Part shown: positions 24,120 through 37,461 of the stretch, one piece after another
Layout: every line of letters begins with the position of its first letter
Numbering within the stretch: the first letter of the stretch is position 1
Assembly (NCBI RefSeq): GCF_027744825.2
Contig: NC_071345.1
Span: forward strand, 3,173,501 to 3,237,500
Length of the DNA: 64,000 bases
Direction: 5' to 3'
From: Synchiropus splendidus
Lineage: Eukaryota; Chordata; Actinopteri; Syngnathiformes; Callionymidae
Notes under the pieces: model-generated
The model's input: only the letters and a program-made list of their open reading frames with translations
Database searches by the model: none
What the model was told of the DNA's origin: nothing
Program-made: the position numbers and the translations under genes

Positions 24120-24640
24120 ATTACGTGGCAAAAATAATGAGAAAATGACGGCAGCAGAAGTTCTCGTGTTGACAGGCGCAGTAGTCATAATCACATCATC
24201 AAAAGCAGCTATGATGTTGAGCATGAAAGCAAACGCGCTGATTGTAATTAAAACTGCGACGGCTGTGATGGTCGTAGCAACAGTGGTAATTGCCAAAGTA
24301 ATGTCAATGACTGGAGCTGATGATGAGTGTCATTACTACTCTGTGAGTGCAAACCTCCTCCAAGCAGCTTATTTACACCCTTTTCCTAGTTGTTGTTGTC
24401 TGCTAATAATGACTATAAGTATCTTCAACGTCAGCTACTAATGTCAGGACAACAGTTACAGTACAGGCACAGTAACAACAACGTCATCTGCAGTAATAAC
24501 ATGATACTGAAACGCAATAAATACACTGCATGAGTGATGGTAGTATTCACAACAGTAACAACCACCACCATCATCGCCTGTGTTACAAAGTAATGATGAC
24601 AGTAGACGGTCATATTTACAGTCAACACAATTATACTACA
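24120..24640. repeat. Degenerate triplet array (AGT/ACA/GCA-rich)
   Basis: Imperfect AGTAGT-, AACAACA- and ATGATG-type words repeat with a period of three over about 500 bases, leaving long open frames on both strands as a by-product. It is similar in kind to 57600-58570, with the inverse triplet in part. Confidence 0.6.
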
Positions 24641-24649
24641 GTACATTTA

Positions 24650-24728
24650 CAGGGGCTGGACAAAATAATGGAAACACCTTAAAGCTTTTTTAGCTTTAAG
24701 GTGTTTCCATTATTTTGTCCAACCCCTG
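24650..24728. mobile_element. Palindromic MITE (hairpin), 79 bp
   Basis: Two 37-base arms (24650-24686 and 24692-24728) are inverse copies with a single mismatch and are separated by only five T residues. The end reads CAGGGG(C/T)TGGACAAAATA, a terminal sequence I associate with teleost Tc1/mariner-like miniature elements. The left flank is TA, and the right flank is CA, consistent with a decayed TA duplication. The element can fold into a nearly perfect hairpin. It lies in gphn intron 1. Confidence 0.8.
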
Positions 24729-26169
24729 CATGTTTATGAGAGAAACATAAAAAAAAAATTGTTGTTCTGTTTGTGTGACATTCAGACCCACAACTGCTGC
24801 GTTCAATTTTTGCCGTTTGCATTGTCTGTGTTTGCAAACAGAGGTGGAATATGCAAACGTGTGTAAATATACGGATCAATGTGTTACTTTTGCTGCTTGA
24901 CCTTTATCGACTGGTGTTGCAGGGACTATTAATGGATGCTTGTCAATTGTTGTCATTACACATCCTGCAAATCAATGTTATTGAAAATTGATGTTGTTCC
25001 TATCAAGTGTAGCTGCGGGAGCCAGCAGTAGGGGGGCGCTAGGGAGCTGCTTGAACACCACAGCAGAAAGAGTGAATGGGCTTTTAGATTTTGTGTACTC
25101 ATTGGTTAACAACAAGATAGCGGAGTGGGGCTGATGTGGGTGTGCCCCATGGACTCCTCTCAACCTGCCGGAGTTTTCATTGGATTAGTGCAGAGTTCGT
25201 TGTTGAGCGGTGGAAATGCTGGTCTGAGTGTTTGGCAGACGACTGATGTCACCACACACACATCAAATTCAGTCACACATCTATGCTTGAACACGAACCT
25301 TACACAAATGCAGTGTCACTAAAGCTACATTCCCAGATGCAGGAACATGGACACGCACTGTGTCGGAATGATGCCACCCTCTGCTCACGCAACGTACACC
25401 CTGATACACTAGTGATCACAGGCACACATGCATGAATACACTCAAATGTATCCACACGCAGACTCACACAGCTGTCAGTGTGGACTGCTGCAGACTGGAC
25501 CAGAATCAGCAGCACGGACTCAGCAGAAGAATTAAGTCTTCACTGCAAAGGAATTACTTTCAGTGCTGAGTGGAAAGAAGTGTACGTTGCTGTTTGTGAG
25601 CCCCCCTCCTCCTCTATACAGGCGCACACACTCTCTCTCTCTCACTCCATCTTCCCTAGCCCATCATGGAATAATCCTTCCGTACTGTAAATCGTCTTTA
25701 ATTGGGATGAGAGTTGGACGAGGGAGCAGACGGACTTTGGCAGACGAGCAGCAGAGTCTCCTGCGCTCTCATCAGCTCTGGTGGACTCTCCAGAGAAGAG
25801 CTCCGCCGCAGCGTCTCTCAGACCCGGCGTGTAGGTGTGGGAGACGCAAGCGGTTCCCACTACCTGCTGGCTCGACGGAATAGTCTGTCACTCAACCGAG
25901 GTGATAATCACAGGAGACGAGCCTCGTGTAAAAATAGGATTACACATGACATTTTCCAAGAGTGCAGGCCGCCGCACTAGTAACACCTTGGTGCAGTCGT
26001 GAGTTTGGTGTGAGAGCTGATGAGCTGATTGGTCCAGGTCTTTAGCTTGCTCACGAGTCAGTACTCACAAGAGGTAATCCATTTTAGTGTGGTCGACTTG
26101 TAGCGTCTCCATCTGTGTGTGTCATGTTACTCCTATTGTCCACTCACGTTTGCCGTAAAGTCTTTATTC

Positions 26170-26730
26170 GTTGTCTTCCTTTCCATTCTTCATCCAACAC
26201 TGTCTCCTCTCCACATGTCCAAACCATCTTACCTCCTTAACTTTGTTCACCCTCAGTTATTACCTCAGAAGAAGCCAAAATACCCACCAAAATACTACTC
26301 AGATTAAAAGGCTGTCTGTAAGTTTGGTTTAAAGTTTCAAACTTTCTTGCGTTTTCTTCATGTAGGCAGCGTCAAACACCCCATCAATAACAGCGATGAG
26401 GAAATGTGAATAGATTTTGCCCAGTAACAAATATGGACCCTGATTTAATTTAGTGGAACTACTCGGGTGAAACCCCTTTTCATGGTAACCAGTGTGATAG
26501 CACTACGAACAGGCGTCCTATTTCTCATGTTTATCAGTAGAGGCTTTCCAGATGCTCCTCTAGCTAAAAACCTGTCGAACAATATCTTCATCTCTGACTC
26601 GTCTAAGTTCTCCTAGCCATCCATCATGGCAGGTCCCACTAGTGTCCTGTAACGCTTCCTTATGACTTATGCTGCTACTCTGACGTCACACTCCTCTCCA
26701 TGTCTTCACTCTTCTTCACCATCTGTTGGA
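26170..26730 (-). mobile_element. Antisense non-LTR retrotransposon relic (RTE-like)
   Basis: Blocks such as CATGTCCAAACCATCTTACC and ATGGCAGGTCCCACTAGTGT followed by CCTGTAACGCTTCC match the complement of an RTE-type LINE frequent in fish. The element is fragmented, with unrelated DNA in between (about 26300-26540), and has no open frame. Confidence 0.5.
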
Positions 26731-28019
26731 TGGCTACTGTAAAAACAAATAGAAATTGTTCAAAGTTATTTAAATGAGGATTGTCTGTTCCTCTAATGTT
26801 CCCTTCTCCGGCTTCAATGTATCTTATTCAGTATGTAAATGTATGTAAGGATTACTTTATCTTAAATAAGCCTCCACAAGTGCCGGACACTGGAGAATAT
26901 GTGCGCGCAAAAGCATCCCGCAGCCTTTTAATTTCACGACAGAGACACACGACTCCGATGTTTTTCTTGGCTTTACTCAGGAGTGATAGAGATTAGCACT
27001 CCCTCTTCTCCGCCGGGCCGTCCCCGGTGATAACCTGTGCGGTGAGAGAAGCCGCTGAGTGATTGCGATAGAGATGGAGATAAAAGATACGCCACCGATC
27101 TGGATCTTGTGTCCCGGCTTGAGGTGTTAATTAGGGCTGGAGGGACATGGAGGATGCCGGCGGGATGAAGGAAGTGGAAGAGTATAAAAGAGGGTTACGC
27201 ATTGATTCATCGCCGGACAGTTTTTCTACCCGTCTTTATCAGTGGGCGACTCAAGGTGTCCAACATGGATACAGCTCTCGTGTGGAATACAGGCTTTTAG
27301 CTAGAGGGTGTCTTGGGCATCCAGCACACGCCCTAAACTGCATAACCTGAAAAAATGGTTATGGGTTGGGGCAGGGTTATGGACGCCCTGTTTCAAAATC
27401 CTAGCGTAAAGAGCCTGCTGGAGTAGGTGGTTGCCCTGGTCCGTCACCTATCACACTTTGTGGGGGAGGAAACATGCAATCAAGGCCTGGACACTTCCTA
27501 CTTACACAGTGGAAAATTTTACCTAATAAACGTTCCATCAGGATATTTATTGAGTGGGCAAAAGAAGCAGAGGCAGACAACCACTGAGGTGGATGTGCTC
27601 GTCACACAAATAGGAGGCTCGTTCAGGAGACTTGAACAACAGTGGATCATTTAGCCAGCGATGTTTGGAATTCAAAATTAGAGGTGAGGCGCCGCCTTTT
27701 TTTAAAAGTCACCACTTGTCTGTCAGCAATTTTTTTTTTTTGTTAGCAGCAACGGCACAACCTCATGCTTGACTAGACCGTAATTAAACTGTGTGATATT
27801 TTTAGTTGCACCTTGAAACTTGTCTCAAAACAATCCTTCTCACAAGCGTCGGTTAGCATCGTTTTACTGCACAGTCAACACAAGTATGGTTCACATGTAC
27901 AGTTTGTCCGTATGTAGGTCAAGGTTGTTCGATTCCTTCATGTTCACAAATTGTCCAGCTGCATGTCATTTGCACTAATTTGCACTTTCAACACAAACAT
28001 TAATAATCTAGGCCAATTC

Positions 28020-28213
28020 TTTCATATATTTTAATGTATTCTAACTGCTCCCTTATGTTCAGCAAAGGCTTAGGATGTAGTTAAATTCTTGTTATATATT
28101 TGCTTTGCCAGAATATCACTATTCAGACAAAATATAGCCAAGACTATCACCCAGCTAGAACATCAATATTCAGCCTCAATGTATGACTTTTGGTCCATAT
28201 CACCCAGCCCTAA
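28020..28213 (-). repeat. Relic ending in ATATCACCCAGCCCTAA
   Basis: The AT-rich body and the terminal GGTCCATATCACCCAGCCCT are typical of one end of a widespread fish DNA transposon. The opposite end was not found nearby. The relic directly abuts family C copy 2. Confidence 0.35.
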
Positions 28214-28218
28214 GGTGT

Positions 28219-28593
28219 GGATTTTTTGAAACAGTGGTGGAATGGAACACAGCGAGAAGAGAAACAATAAAAACGTTTTGACATTTACAGAATTGGTGAG
28301 AATAGAAACATTTTTAATTATGATTAGTAAATCTCTCTCCAATCAGCAGCGGTCCGTCTCTTCATATGTCCGGCCGGAATGTGTGACTTGAGTTCCGTGA
28401 GCAAAGGACTTCAGTCATTATGATGTTTCTTTCAGGATTTTTCCGTTAAAAACACCCCTAATAGTCACATGGAAGTCCACCTCCACGATGCGCTATGCGT
28501 TATCAGTTTGTATCGATGTTTCCACTTCATTTCAATACGTTCGATCACGTGAGAGATCATATTTCTGATGGCTCGCTAACCCTGGAAACCCTG
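28219..28593 (+). mobile_element. Interspersed repeat family C, copy 2
   Basis: This copy matches the one at 22393-22738 over about 340 bases. Its right side ends in GGAAACCCTG (28584-28593), the inverse of the CAGGGTTTCC at the left end of copy 1. That suggests the full element has these inverted ends. A third such end lies alone at 29119-29130. A hAT-like origin is my guess from the CAGGG start. Confidence 0.6.
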
Positions 28594-29800
28594 GAGAACC
28601 TAGGCTGTAGACTATCCTGTTAATTTCATTGATAACTCGGATGATAAAATTGAAGATGAAGACCCTTATCTTTATTTTTGAGGATATGGTTTGTGCTTTT
28701 GAAGCCCCTGCTGTGCCCTGGGCCTTCAGTTTGTCCCGCACTACTTGTGATCCTAATTTAGTGTCTCGCAGAAAAAATGGACCCCCAACAGGTTGTGAAC
28801 ACACACATCCCCTTGTGATAAACTCGCTACCAAGATGGGGATTGCTCTCGTCCCTGGCTGTGACACCCGTCTGTTGCTGAAGCCTCACTTTGACTTTGAA
28901 GAGTCACTCTCCAGGCAGTTGCTATGATAACCAGATAATCAATGCTATCAAGTCTATCTTGGAGAGAAACAGAAAGCGCCCGTGTTGCAAATTTTCCGTG
29001 CGAAGGTTAAGAAGTGCACCATGATGCAGTGAGCCAAGAACAAAGAGCACAAAGACGAGGTGCGACTTCTGGCTGTCACCCCTGGCAACAGCCCCTACAC
29101 TCCTTCCCGACGCGCTGCCAGGGTTTCCGCGGGTTCGCCGCTCTTTCAACCCCCTCTTACGTCCTCCCGAGTCCAGTCATGTCCAGGCGCTACATGTTGA
29201 TTGATGTCGATGACACATGCTTCCGGGAACCACGATCACCGGAATGGGGGATAAGTGTTGCTATTTTTGTATCCAAAGATGTCATACCTTCTTCAGACAG
29301 AGATGAGGAGAAGAATCACAGCAGTAAAAAATGTCCAAAGTCAGTTCTTAATCTCAAGGGTTAAGTAAAATGTTGAGCCTAAAATATGGAATCTCAGTTT
29401 CACTGATCACTTCTTTGTGATTTCTGAGTGTGATAAGTTCACTGTGACACGTTCGCTCCAGTACACACCTTTTTTATCTCACACCATCTTCACTTTTCTC
29501 GCCTGCTATTTCTGTCCCTATTTCCTCACCTCTCTCTCTGCCCACCTGTCTCACTTTTTTACCTTTAGTTTCTCCATCTCGCCAACACAGCGAGCAGCAC
29601 TGGAGGAGTGTGCGCACGTGAGTGGTGGAGGAGGTCAGATCCCTCCTAACCAGGCGTGTTTGATGGCCCAAATGTGCGTTTGTGGTCAGGGTGTTTTATC
29701 TCTCCTCAATTATTCAGTGTCATGCTTTTTCTTCTTCCTCCACCAACACTTTCAGATTGTGGCCCCTGGAATCAAATGTTAATAGACAGCTGCACACACT

Positions 29801-29820
29801 CACACACACACACACACACA
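29801..29820. repeat. (CA)n microsatellite, 20 bp
   Basis: This is a pure CA tract of ten units, with imperfect CACACT units just before it. Confidence 0.95.
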
Positions 29821-32730
29821 GCCACAAGAGTAGCACACACAGCAGGCAGGTTTGATTGACGTGACAAGGCATGGCTCAATGGCTGTGTTGTCCTTTTGCA
29901 TCATTTATGCTCGTACAACAGGCGTGACTGGTGGTTCTGCCGATGTCGGCGCATGACTGTGCGTTTGAAAGATTGAGTCAGGGACTTTCTCACTCAATTT
30001 CCTCCGTTCTGCCTCATTGCCCCACCTGTTCTCTTTTATTTTGGCTTGTCTCCGTGTGGCAGATTTATGAGCTTTATGGAGCGAGATACATCTCAATAGC
30101 AGTGACCTGCTTGGAAATTTCCCTTCAATTTGCTGCGTAGAGGTCAGTTTTGTCCTGATTTAAGCTGGGTGCTGGTTTAGAGGTGGCTTTGTTACCTACC
30201 ACTGGTGTGATCTGGGTGTCTGTTTTTCTTAAACGTTGCGAAAGAGTAGCAAAAGAGAAACGTAAAAGCATTCCTTTCTAATATTAGCAAAAGGGACTGA
30301 ATACACAATTGTAACTCTGCAAATGCTAGAAATGCTAAATTCAGTGTCAGCTGCATCTAATGGAACTGCCAATTATGGTATTGGACTTTTTTTCACTCAA
30401 AGAATGCAAACAGTCAGTCATTATGAGTTTTGCTCAGCATGTGACTTGGTTTGTCTCTTTTTCTGGCCATTTCAAGAAACCTTTTAATCAATGGTTACTC
30501 TTTATTGCACATTTTCTGGTCCACAGATTTGCGTCCAAAAATCCCGGTGAAAACTCTAGCATGCACTCCATATATACACGCAGTTTATCAATCAAATGTT
30601 TTGATTTTCAGATGCCTTTTGGCCCAAACAGATCTTTACATGAAGGGATGAAAACACTGATCCAATTGGAGGATGTAAACCTGCCGACATCATGTCTCTT
30701 CGCAGCCGTTAATGTAAGGGTTAGGCTGGTACTCCAAAGGCCCATTGATGCTCACCGTCACCCTATATGGACAGAGCCTTCTGTGCAGGCTCTACATTCA
30801 TTTCTTCCGTATTTCTGCATGTTTCGGCAAAGCTTACGGATACGTGCCAAACGGAGTAGTACCACCCGAAACCATGGGAGGCAGTGTTACTACCTGATAC
30901 GTAGCTTTAATGATACATGGCATAACAATGGCACAAGTTCTCCAGTGGCGATATATTTAAAGGCCTCACCGATCACCACCTCCTACAGTGCTGCCTCTGT
31001 TTCCTCTTTTGTGCAAGAGTAACATTGTCAATACTTCTTTCACAGTCGTCCTGTTGGTTGTGGAGTTTGTTGTTGTCATAGACTTTTACTCTGACCTGCT
31101 CCCCCTGGTGGATATATTGGTGAACAGCGATCCCGACATGAAGAACGCATGTGGTCACTGGTGGTAACATTGTTTGAGAAGGAAGGGTACATTTTTGTAT
31201 GTAAGGGAACATAAGCAAGCCTCAAGGCGCCATCACACATCTGACTCCAGGTACTCGACTGAATAGCGTCTTAAAGAAACAATTAGGAGGCCTTCACAGA
31301 TTCCTGGGAAAAAAAGGTCCCTAAATGCCTCCACTCTCCAGGGCTTTTCCCACTTGATTGCCCTGCGCTCTGACATGTACATGTATGTGTGTCTCCATGG
31401 GATAAGTGATGAGATGTGTGAAATATAGCAAGTGGAGCGCTCTATTAGGCAGCTTCCCCACTCGCCTGCAGGCTCCTACTCCAGAACAGTCTGGCTGGTG
31501 GTGAGAGACGGCGCCGCTGGTCTGCCGCTCGTCTGGTTGGTGGGATTCACTTTCAACAATGAGTCTGGAAGAAGAAGTGATGAATAGAGTGGAATCAGAT
31601 GAATGTTTGTGTCACAAATGTCTCTTTTCTTGTGAGTCAGTGGTGACGGAGGACAATTGGTTGTGATAAGGTGGTCACACAGAAGCCTCTTGCTAAAATT
31701 AGCCTTCAAGAATAAAAAAAAGTGGCTCCTGTATTGGATTCTGTTTAAACTCAAACAATGTCATTTATAGTCAATAAATGTGAATTTTGCTTCGGCCTTT
31801 GACTTGGTTTGTGTCTGAAATGTGGACCCTGGGCACGATTCACCCCAGGACTCATGTATGACTCAGACTGACAAGTGACCTGTGGATTCAAATGCCTTGC
31901 TCTTTTAGGGTCCTTACAAACATATCAGTACTGATATAGGTGTTTTGTTCTCCCTGGTTGGTTGGAGTTTTCTGGTCGGACGTTGAAGCCCTGTCTCAGA
32001 ACACCAGTATCTGAATTGCTTGAGCAAACCATGTCAACATTTCTGAGTTTCATGGTCAAGTCTGATCGTCTCTGACTGAAATTAGACCACACAAGGTTGC
32101 TGTTGTGTTTCGGGGGAACTCGCTTTGATTCTGCTTACTTGTGATGTTTGTGATCCAGAAGCACAAACGCGTGCGCGAGCAGCGGAAGTGGGAAGCACCA
32201 ATGTAATTGCAGACGCCGTCCAGAGGATTGAATGTAATGAAAGTAGCTGCTTACGGGCTGCTTCATTAACACAGGCAGGCTGGGGGCAACGCCTTGTGTG
32301 TGTCTGTGGCGTGTGCGAGCCTGTGAAATTGCGCATCCTGGGAAATAAAGGCAGTGGAATGGTTGGCCCGCACACATTTAGCACACAAACACTCTCTTGT
32401 ATTACTGCCCGCCCACTCACATATTAGCCAACACATCAATAAGCATTGGCAGTGTGTGACTGCTGATTGTAGCTCCGATCCATACGAGTTCACTTCCTCT
32501 GTGCGTTTGCTGCTCTCTGCAAAGATTGTCATCCCAAAATATGACCGCGCTGAATGTCAGGAGTGCTTCGAGGATAGGACCTCGACGCGGTCGCCCCGGT
32601 TCTGCCTGTCCTCGATGAGAGATGGGTGATGCAAGAACAAATCTACCTTCACCCGCGCATTCCTGTCTCCGGCTCACAGATCTGCGGTCAAACAGCTGCA
32701 GGACAATTTGCATGTTGTGTTCTTGGAGTT

Positions 32731-32900
32731 TATGGAGTAGTGGTTAGCCCTGCACAGCAAGAAGACTCTGAGTTCAATTCCAGCTTGAGGCAAGTCGTGT
32801 TTGGTGCAAACCAGGGTCTTTTAAATTAACCACTCAAAATGTTGAGTGTGTATGCGTGGTTGTCCATTTACCCTCTCACTTTATGAAGCTGTGACAGGCC
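32731..32900 (+). mobile_element. tRNA-derived SINE relic
   Basis: The A-box region GGAGTAGTGGTTAGCCCTG, then CACAGCAAGAAGACTCTGAG, and a B-box-like GAGTTCAATTCC follow each other as in the head of a common teleost SINE. The tail with GTGAGT-like and TGTGACAGGCC segments is decayed. Confidence 0.6.
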
Positions 32901-35900
32901 CCTCAGTAATTTTTGCACTATTTTTGTGTGCCACGGCTTACAATGCTACCAAAGGAAGTCAGCCACATTTCAAAATCCCATTTATGAATCATTAAACAGT
33001 CCTGCATGTTGTACAGTATGTGTCGCTCAGGCAGTTTCCCTGGTTTGGTTCCCACAAGAGTCAGGGTTCTTGCCATAGCAGCATAAGGTTTTTGATCCCC
33101 CCCCCTTGGTGCTTTTCAACCCTTATGCCAAGTTTCTGCCAAGATACAGGAAGTCAGCCTTTGTGCTGCTGTTTAATCCTGGTAGCCGGGAAAGTCGCCA
33201 GCAAAAGTGACCTTGCAAAGTGAAGAAATGGAAGGAAGAAATCAGAGTGACTTTTGACATTTGTACCTTTTGCTAATTCAACCTTGGTATCCAAGTGTCG
33301 AACCAAAAATGTTGGACTTGGAGATACCTGGGGAAAGGAGACAAGGACAAGGACAGGTGTGACTGGGGTAAGATGCTGGAGACTGGTGGAGGACTTCCTG
33401 TAGAATCCTGAGAGGAACGGACCAAAGATCAAAATTATGTAATAAAATTATGAACATTTGGGTGAAGCAGACCATCCCAGTCTGAGCCAGTAGATTTTCC
33501 TCATTAGAGAAAGTTTTATTTCATTTCCATCACAACGAAAACAGATGCAAAGTATGAGAAGAACTTGAAGTACAGACAGCGCTTGTCCCCGAGGTGATGA
33601 ATCATGCCGTGTTTCTGCTTTGAATTACTTAATTTAATTTGGTGACATAGCACTATAGCGGCAGCACATGGGATTGTGGCTAATTTAAAAAGTGCCAGGG
33701 ATCTGCTGACGTCTCCTTGAGCTCTCTGTGAAGAGAGTCCTTGGACCGTATTCACAAGCTGGTTTTGATGATGGCCAATGAGAAAACAGAAAACCTTGAT
33801 GGAGAAAGTGCCTCCAGAAAGCAGGTGAACCATTAAAAAAGCATCAGGGGTTCACTATAGCTCTTGCTTCGCATCTATCGTTATCACTGATCTGTACCAC
33901 TGCTGAGCTCTTTTTTCACCACAATGGCCTTTTTAAAAAATTTGAACTAATTTCCCCGAAGGGAAATTAAAGCGTAGCATTTATAACACAAGTGAGAGTC
34001 AAAAATATACAGTCAAGCCTGTCCGCTTGTTTTTGTGTCATTTCTTCGTGATGAAGTGTTGTGGCACCAAGCCACCATCGGCACCGACATACACAGATAC
34101 TCAGGCAGTTTAAATGTTTTAATGGCCAAAATCCGGGGAGAGAAAATCTGAGTTGCTCCGTGTTGCCTTCAGTGACACTTTTTCAGTTGGCGTACCGCTC
34201 GCTGCCAAGAGACTCGTCTGAGGGCCAAAGCTAGTTTTCTGCCATACCCTCCTCTCACCAGTGTGTCTTGGCTTGGCACACACCATTAGACCCCTCCATG
34301 TCCGGCAGGGTCCAGATCATATTGAGTTAGCGTCTTTTGAAACGTTGTTTTGCACCAACACTCTTTTTGAAAATACTGCTTTACTCAGACAAACACTGTT
34401 ATCATGTTGGAGGTCCCCTTTCACTTTTGACTGCTGCTTTCCTGGTCTACCATGTGGCTTAAAGTCACTCATAATTTGACATCCTGGCAGTTATTCACAG
34501 ATTTCTTTCATGTGAACTCTCTCACGGAGCAGTTTTTCTCCACAGCCATAGATTAGCAGTAACTTTCACCAACTGATAGTTGAAATTTTAAGCCAGGAAA
34601 GTGGCCCTGCAGTGTGTTCATAAATGGCTGGACTTAAATGTGAAAAAATGATATCTATAGCTTGGCCCTAGTTGAAGACTGCGCATGATTATCAGCAGTC
34701 TTCAATACTAGCACGACCTGCTGCCCTATTGAGCTCATTGCTATCCATGATATTTTAAATGCTACGATTGAAAGAAAAACACATTCTTGGTGTAAATGAG
34801 CTGCTGTGCAGAGGTCTACACAGTACTTTTCTAGGTTTACCTGCTTCTTAAATATTTAGTGAGGCCTGACTCGTGGAGAGGGGAGACTGTGAACATGCTG
34901 GACAGAGAGTGCTATAAATGGTCACAAAGGAAGACGACCATATTGTAGTTCGTGGATGTGATGAAGAGGATCGGCGTGAGGATGCGCTCAATAGGAGAGG
35001 CTGACTTGCTGTGGCAAGCCCTGATGGGAAAATAAGAAATCAGTTGAATGTTTGGTGCATTATGTGTGCTGAGGGACAACAATGTTTTTTTCCAACATCT
35101 GTTGACCTGGATGCTGCAGTCGGACGTACTTCCATCCCAACACAGCGTAGTTCCGCTCCTGCGAGTTCCGCTTTTGCATTGTTCCACTGATTTCACGATG
35201 ATTGTCAACACAATGCTGTAAAGCCTCAGCTGTGCTGATCAGGCTTTTGTTTCGCCTTTCTCCGAAGCGCGGCGTGCATGAAATGGGATTTGTGGACAGT
35301 GAAAGTGGTCACGGGGAGGACGTGCACCCGCCTGGTCGATGACGACCACGCTGGTGAGACGGTGTTTAATTTGGCTTTCCACTCGCTGAACAATGTGTCA
35401 CTTGTAATGTGGCGGCGTCTCTTACGATCAGCGTGACAGCTGAGGTGTGCTTGTCCCCGTCGCAGCTGTTCATTTGCTCGCCCATCACACGGATCCTCCG
35501 GTCAGCGTGAATGTGACCCCCGGCTTTGATTCGGAGCCTGCTATTGATTCTGGATAACCATCTGCCAGTCCAACCTTGACCCCATACACTCAGCGAGGTT
35601 GTGTTAAAACCTTTGACCTCTGTGTTCTCCGCATTTGTCTCTGATCTTATTTGCCTTGAATGACAGATCAGAGAAGAGGAAGATCACGCTCCTCCGGAGC
35701 GGTCAATAGATGATTTGATGAGAACTGTCACTTCATACTTGGTGCTGAAGAAATGAAGGATCGTGTTGAGGACGATGTGCTGAACTTTGTGTGTTGAACA
35801 TGTTGTTTGATGGTGTGCCATGTTTGGAATCGAAAGTAGTGGATCAGATCTTGACGTGATCAACACTGCCAGTGTCTGCAACTTATTGTCGGGAAATGAG

Positions 35901-36738
35901 AGTCAAGAAGTTATCTGTTGCAGATATGTGTTGTTGTTGATGATGAGAGGCCTTATGTGAGGGCGCTATGGCTGCTAAGTCCAACACATCACAACACATC
36001 ACACATGATTTTACAATGGAGAAGTCGCTTTGGTGGCTGGAAACCTGCGACTAATTGTAGCACAAGTGTCGCCAAGCTGCTTTTGGTGTGAACTCACCTC
36101 AAAGCTTGTAAGTCACACAACTCCAGCTGGTTAGCTGAAGCTGTCCTGTTTGTTGTTGTCTCTGCTCTAACTTTTCAACCCCCTCTATGCACATTTTGAC
36201 AGGTTATGACTAGGATTTTTTTCACTCATATTTGTAAATCCATGCAGTTTTTCTTTGAACTGCTTCCCAGCCGTCTCTTCCCAGCTACATTCCGTCTGCG
36301 ACAGTACTTAAGGAATCATGATGCTAATGTTCACAATCACCTCTCAATTTGATTCATTCCTCTGCCCATCTGTATTTAGCTGTTGCGAGTGATGCTGAAC
36401 CAAAAGGCAGAGCTTCCGTGGCAGACTCACGCTGCTCATCCAAGGAAACAAACTGAGCCGTGGTTGCACTGGTGCATCCCTCTGATTTCCCTGCATCAGC
36501 AGCTTGGAAGGAGAAAGGGGAAGGTGGAGGGGAGAGGAGCAGAGGTGGGGATGGAGGGGGGTAGATGTAGCGGTTGAAGGGGCGAGTGGAGACGCTTCTA
36601 AAGGGAGGTATCAGGTATGCGCAGCTTTATTGATGCCAGTGTAAGCACATTTCTATTGAAATCAATAGAGCTACTCTTCACCTCGTTTTGGCTTCTAATG
36701 AGAGAATGGTGCCTGGATCGCTAATGGAGCTGCCATGG

Positions 36739-36741
<3 letters not shown>

Positions 36742-36792
<51 letters not shown>
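36742..36792. repeat. (CA)n microsatellite, 51 bp
   Basis: This is a pure AC dinucleotide tract of about 25 units in gphn intron 1. Confidence 0.98.
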
Positions 36793-36794
<2 letters not shown>

Positions 36795-37461
36795 TACACA
36801 GTCCCACAGTGGAGGCGGTCCTGTCACCCTGCATGACCAGGGTGGGCTAACCGCTTGAAAAATGGGTTTTTTAGCTCGGAAAGATGGAGATGATCAGGGT
36901 GTGTTAGCCAGCAAGATAAACATGGCATCCATCTTGGTCATCATGGTGTCTTCTCTCTGTTGTGACGTCAGTAGACAGAGACAAAATAACATAGCAAAAC
37001 TGATAAAGCAGGATGGTTTCAGAAGAATACCAGTGTTTGTTACTGTCTAGTTGGGCGGCAATTTCTATTTTATAGTACATCAATATATCAGTATATATTG
37101 GCCAACACATAAAAAAAAGCTATATTTTTTCCTATTTAATATTGTCACCATTATACTATTTTGAAATACAAGTCACGGGTATTTTTCTGAAACCATTTAT
37201 TATTTTTGCTACTTTTGCAAAAAAATAATTTTGTCTTCATATTTAGATGTCACCTCAAAAGCAACCGGCCATATACAAACTTATACATGTTTTGTCTATA
37301 TTTCATTTTTTGTCAAGTCAGTGCACCGCACTTGCATTCAGTTAGCATTCAGTTGAAGACATGAGGTTCCTACATGTCACAGTCACTGTTGTCACAGCTG
37401 GGCCCCCAAGAACATCTTAAATCTCAAATATGGTCCTGTTTGTCCCCTTGTTAGTACTGAT

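Noticed and set aside
25300..25980. Cluster of frames of 70-106 codons on both strands
   Set aside because: None continues across splice sites, frames overlap on opposite strands and no family motif is visible.
35980..36005. Repeated ACACATC words resembling a short tandem repeat array
   Set aside because: There are only two or three imperfect units, with no spacer structure; there is no CRISPR array in this window.
36505..36567. G-rich stretch as a G-quadruplex
   Set aside because: Some loops between G4 runs are long (8-14 bases), so the pattern is weak compared with 17876-17909.
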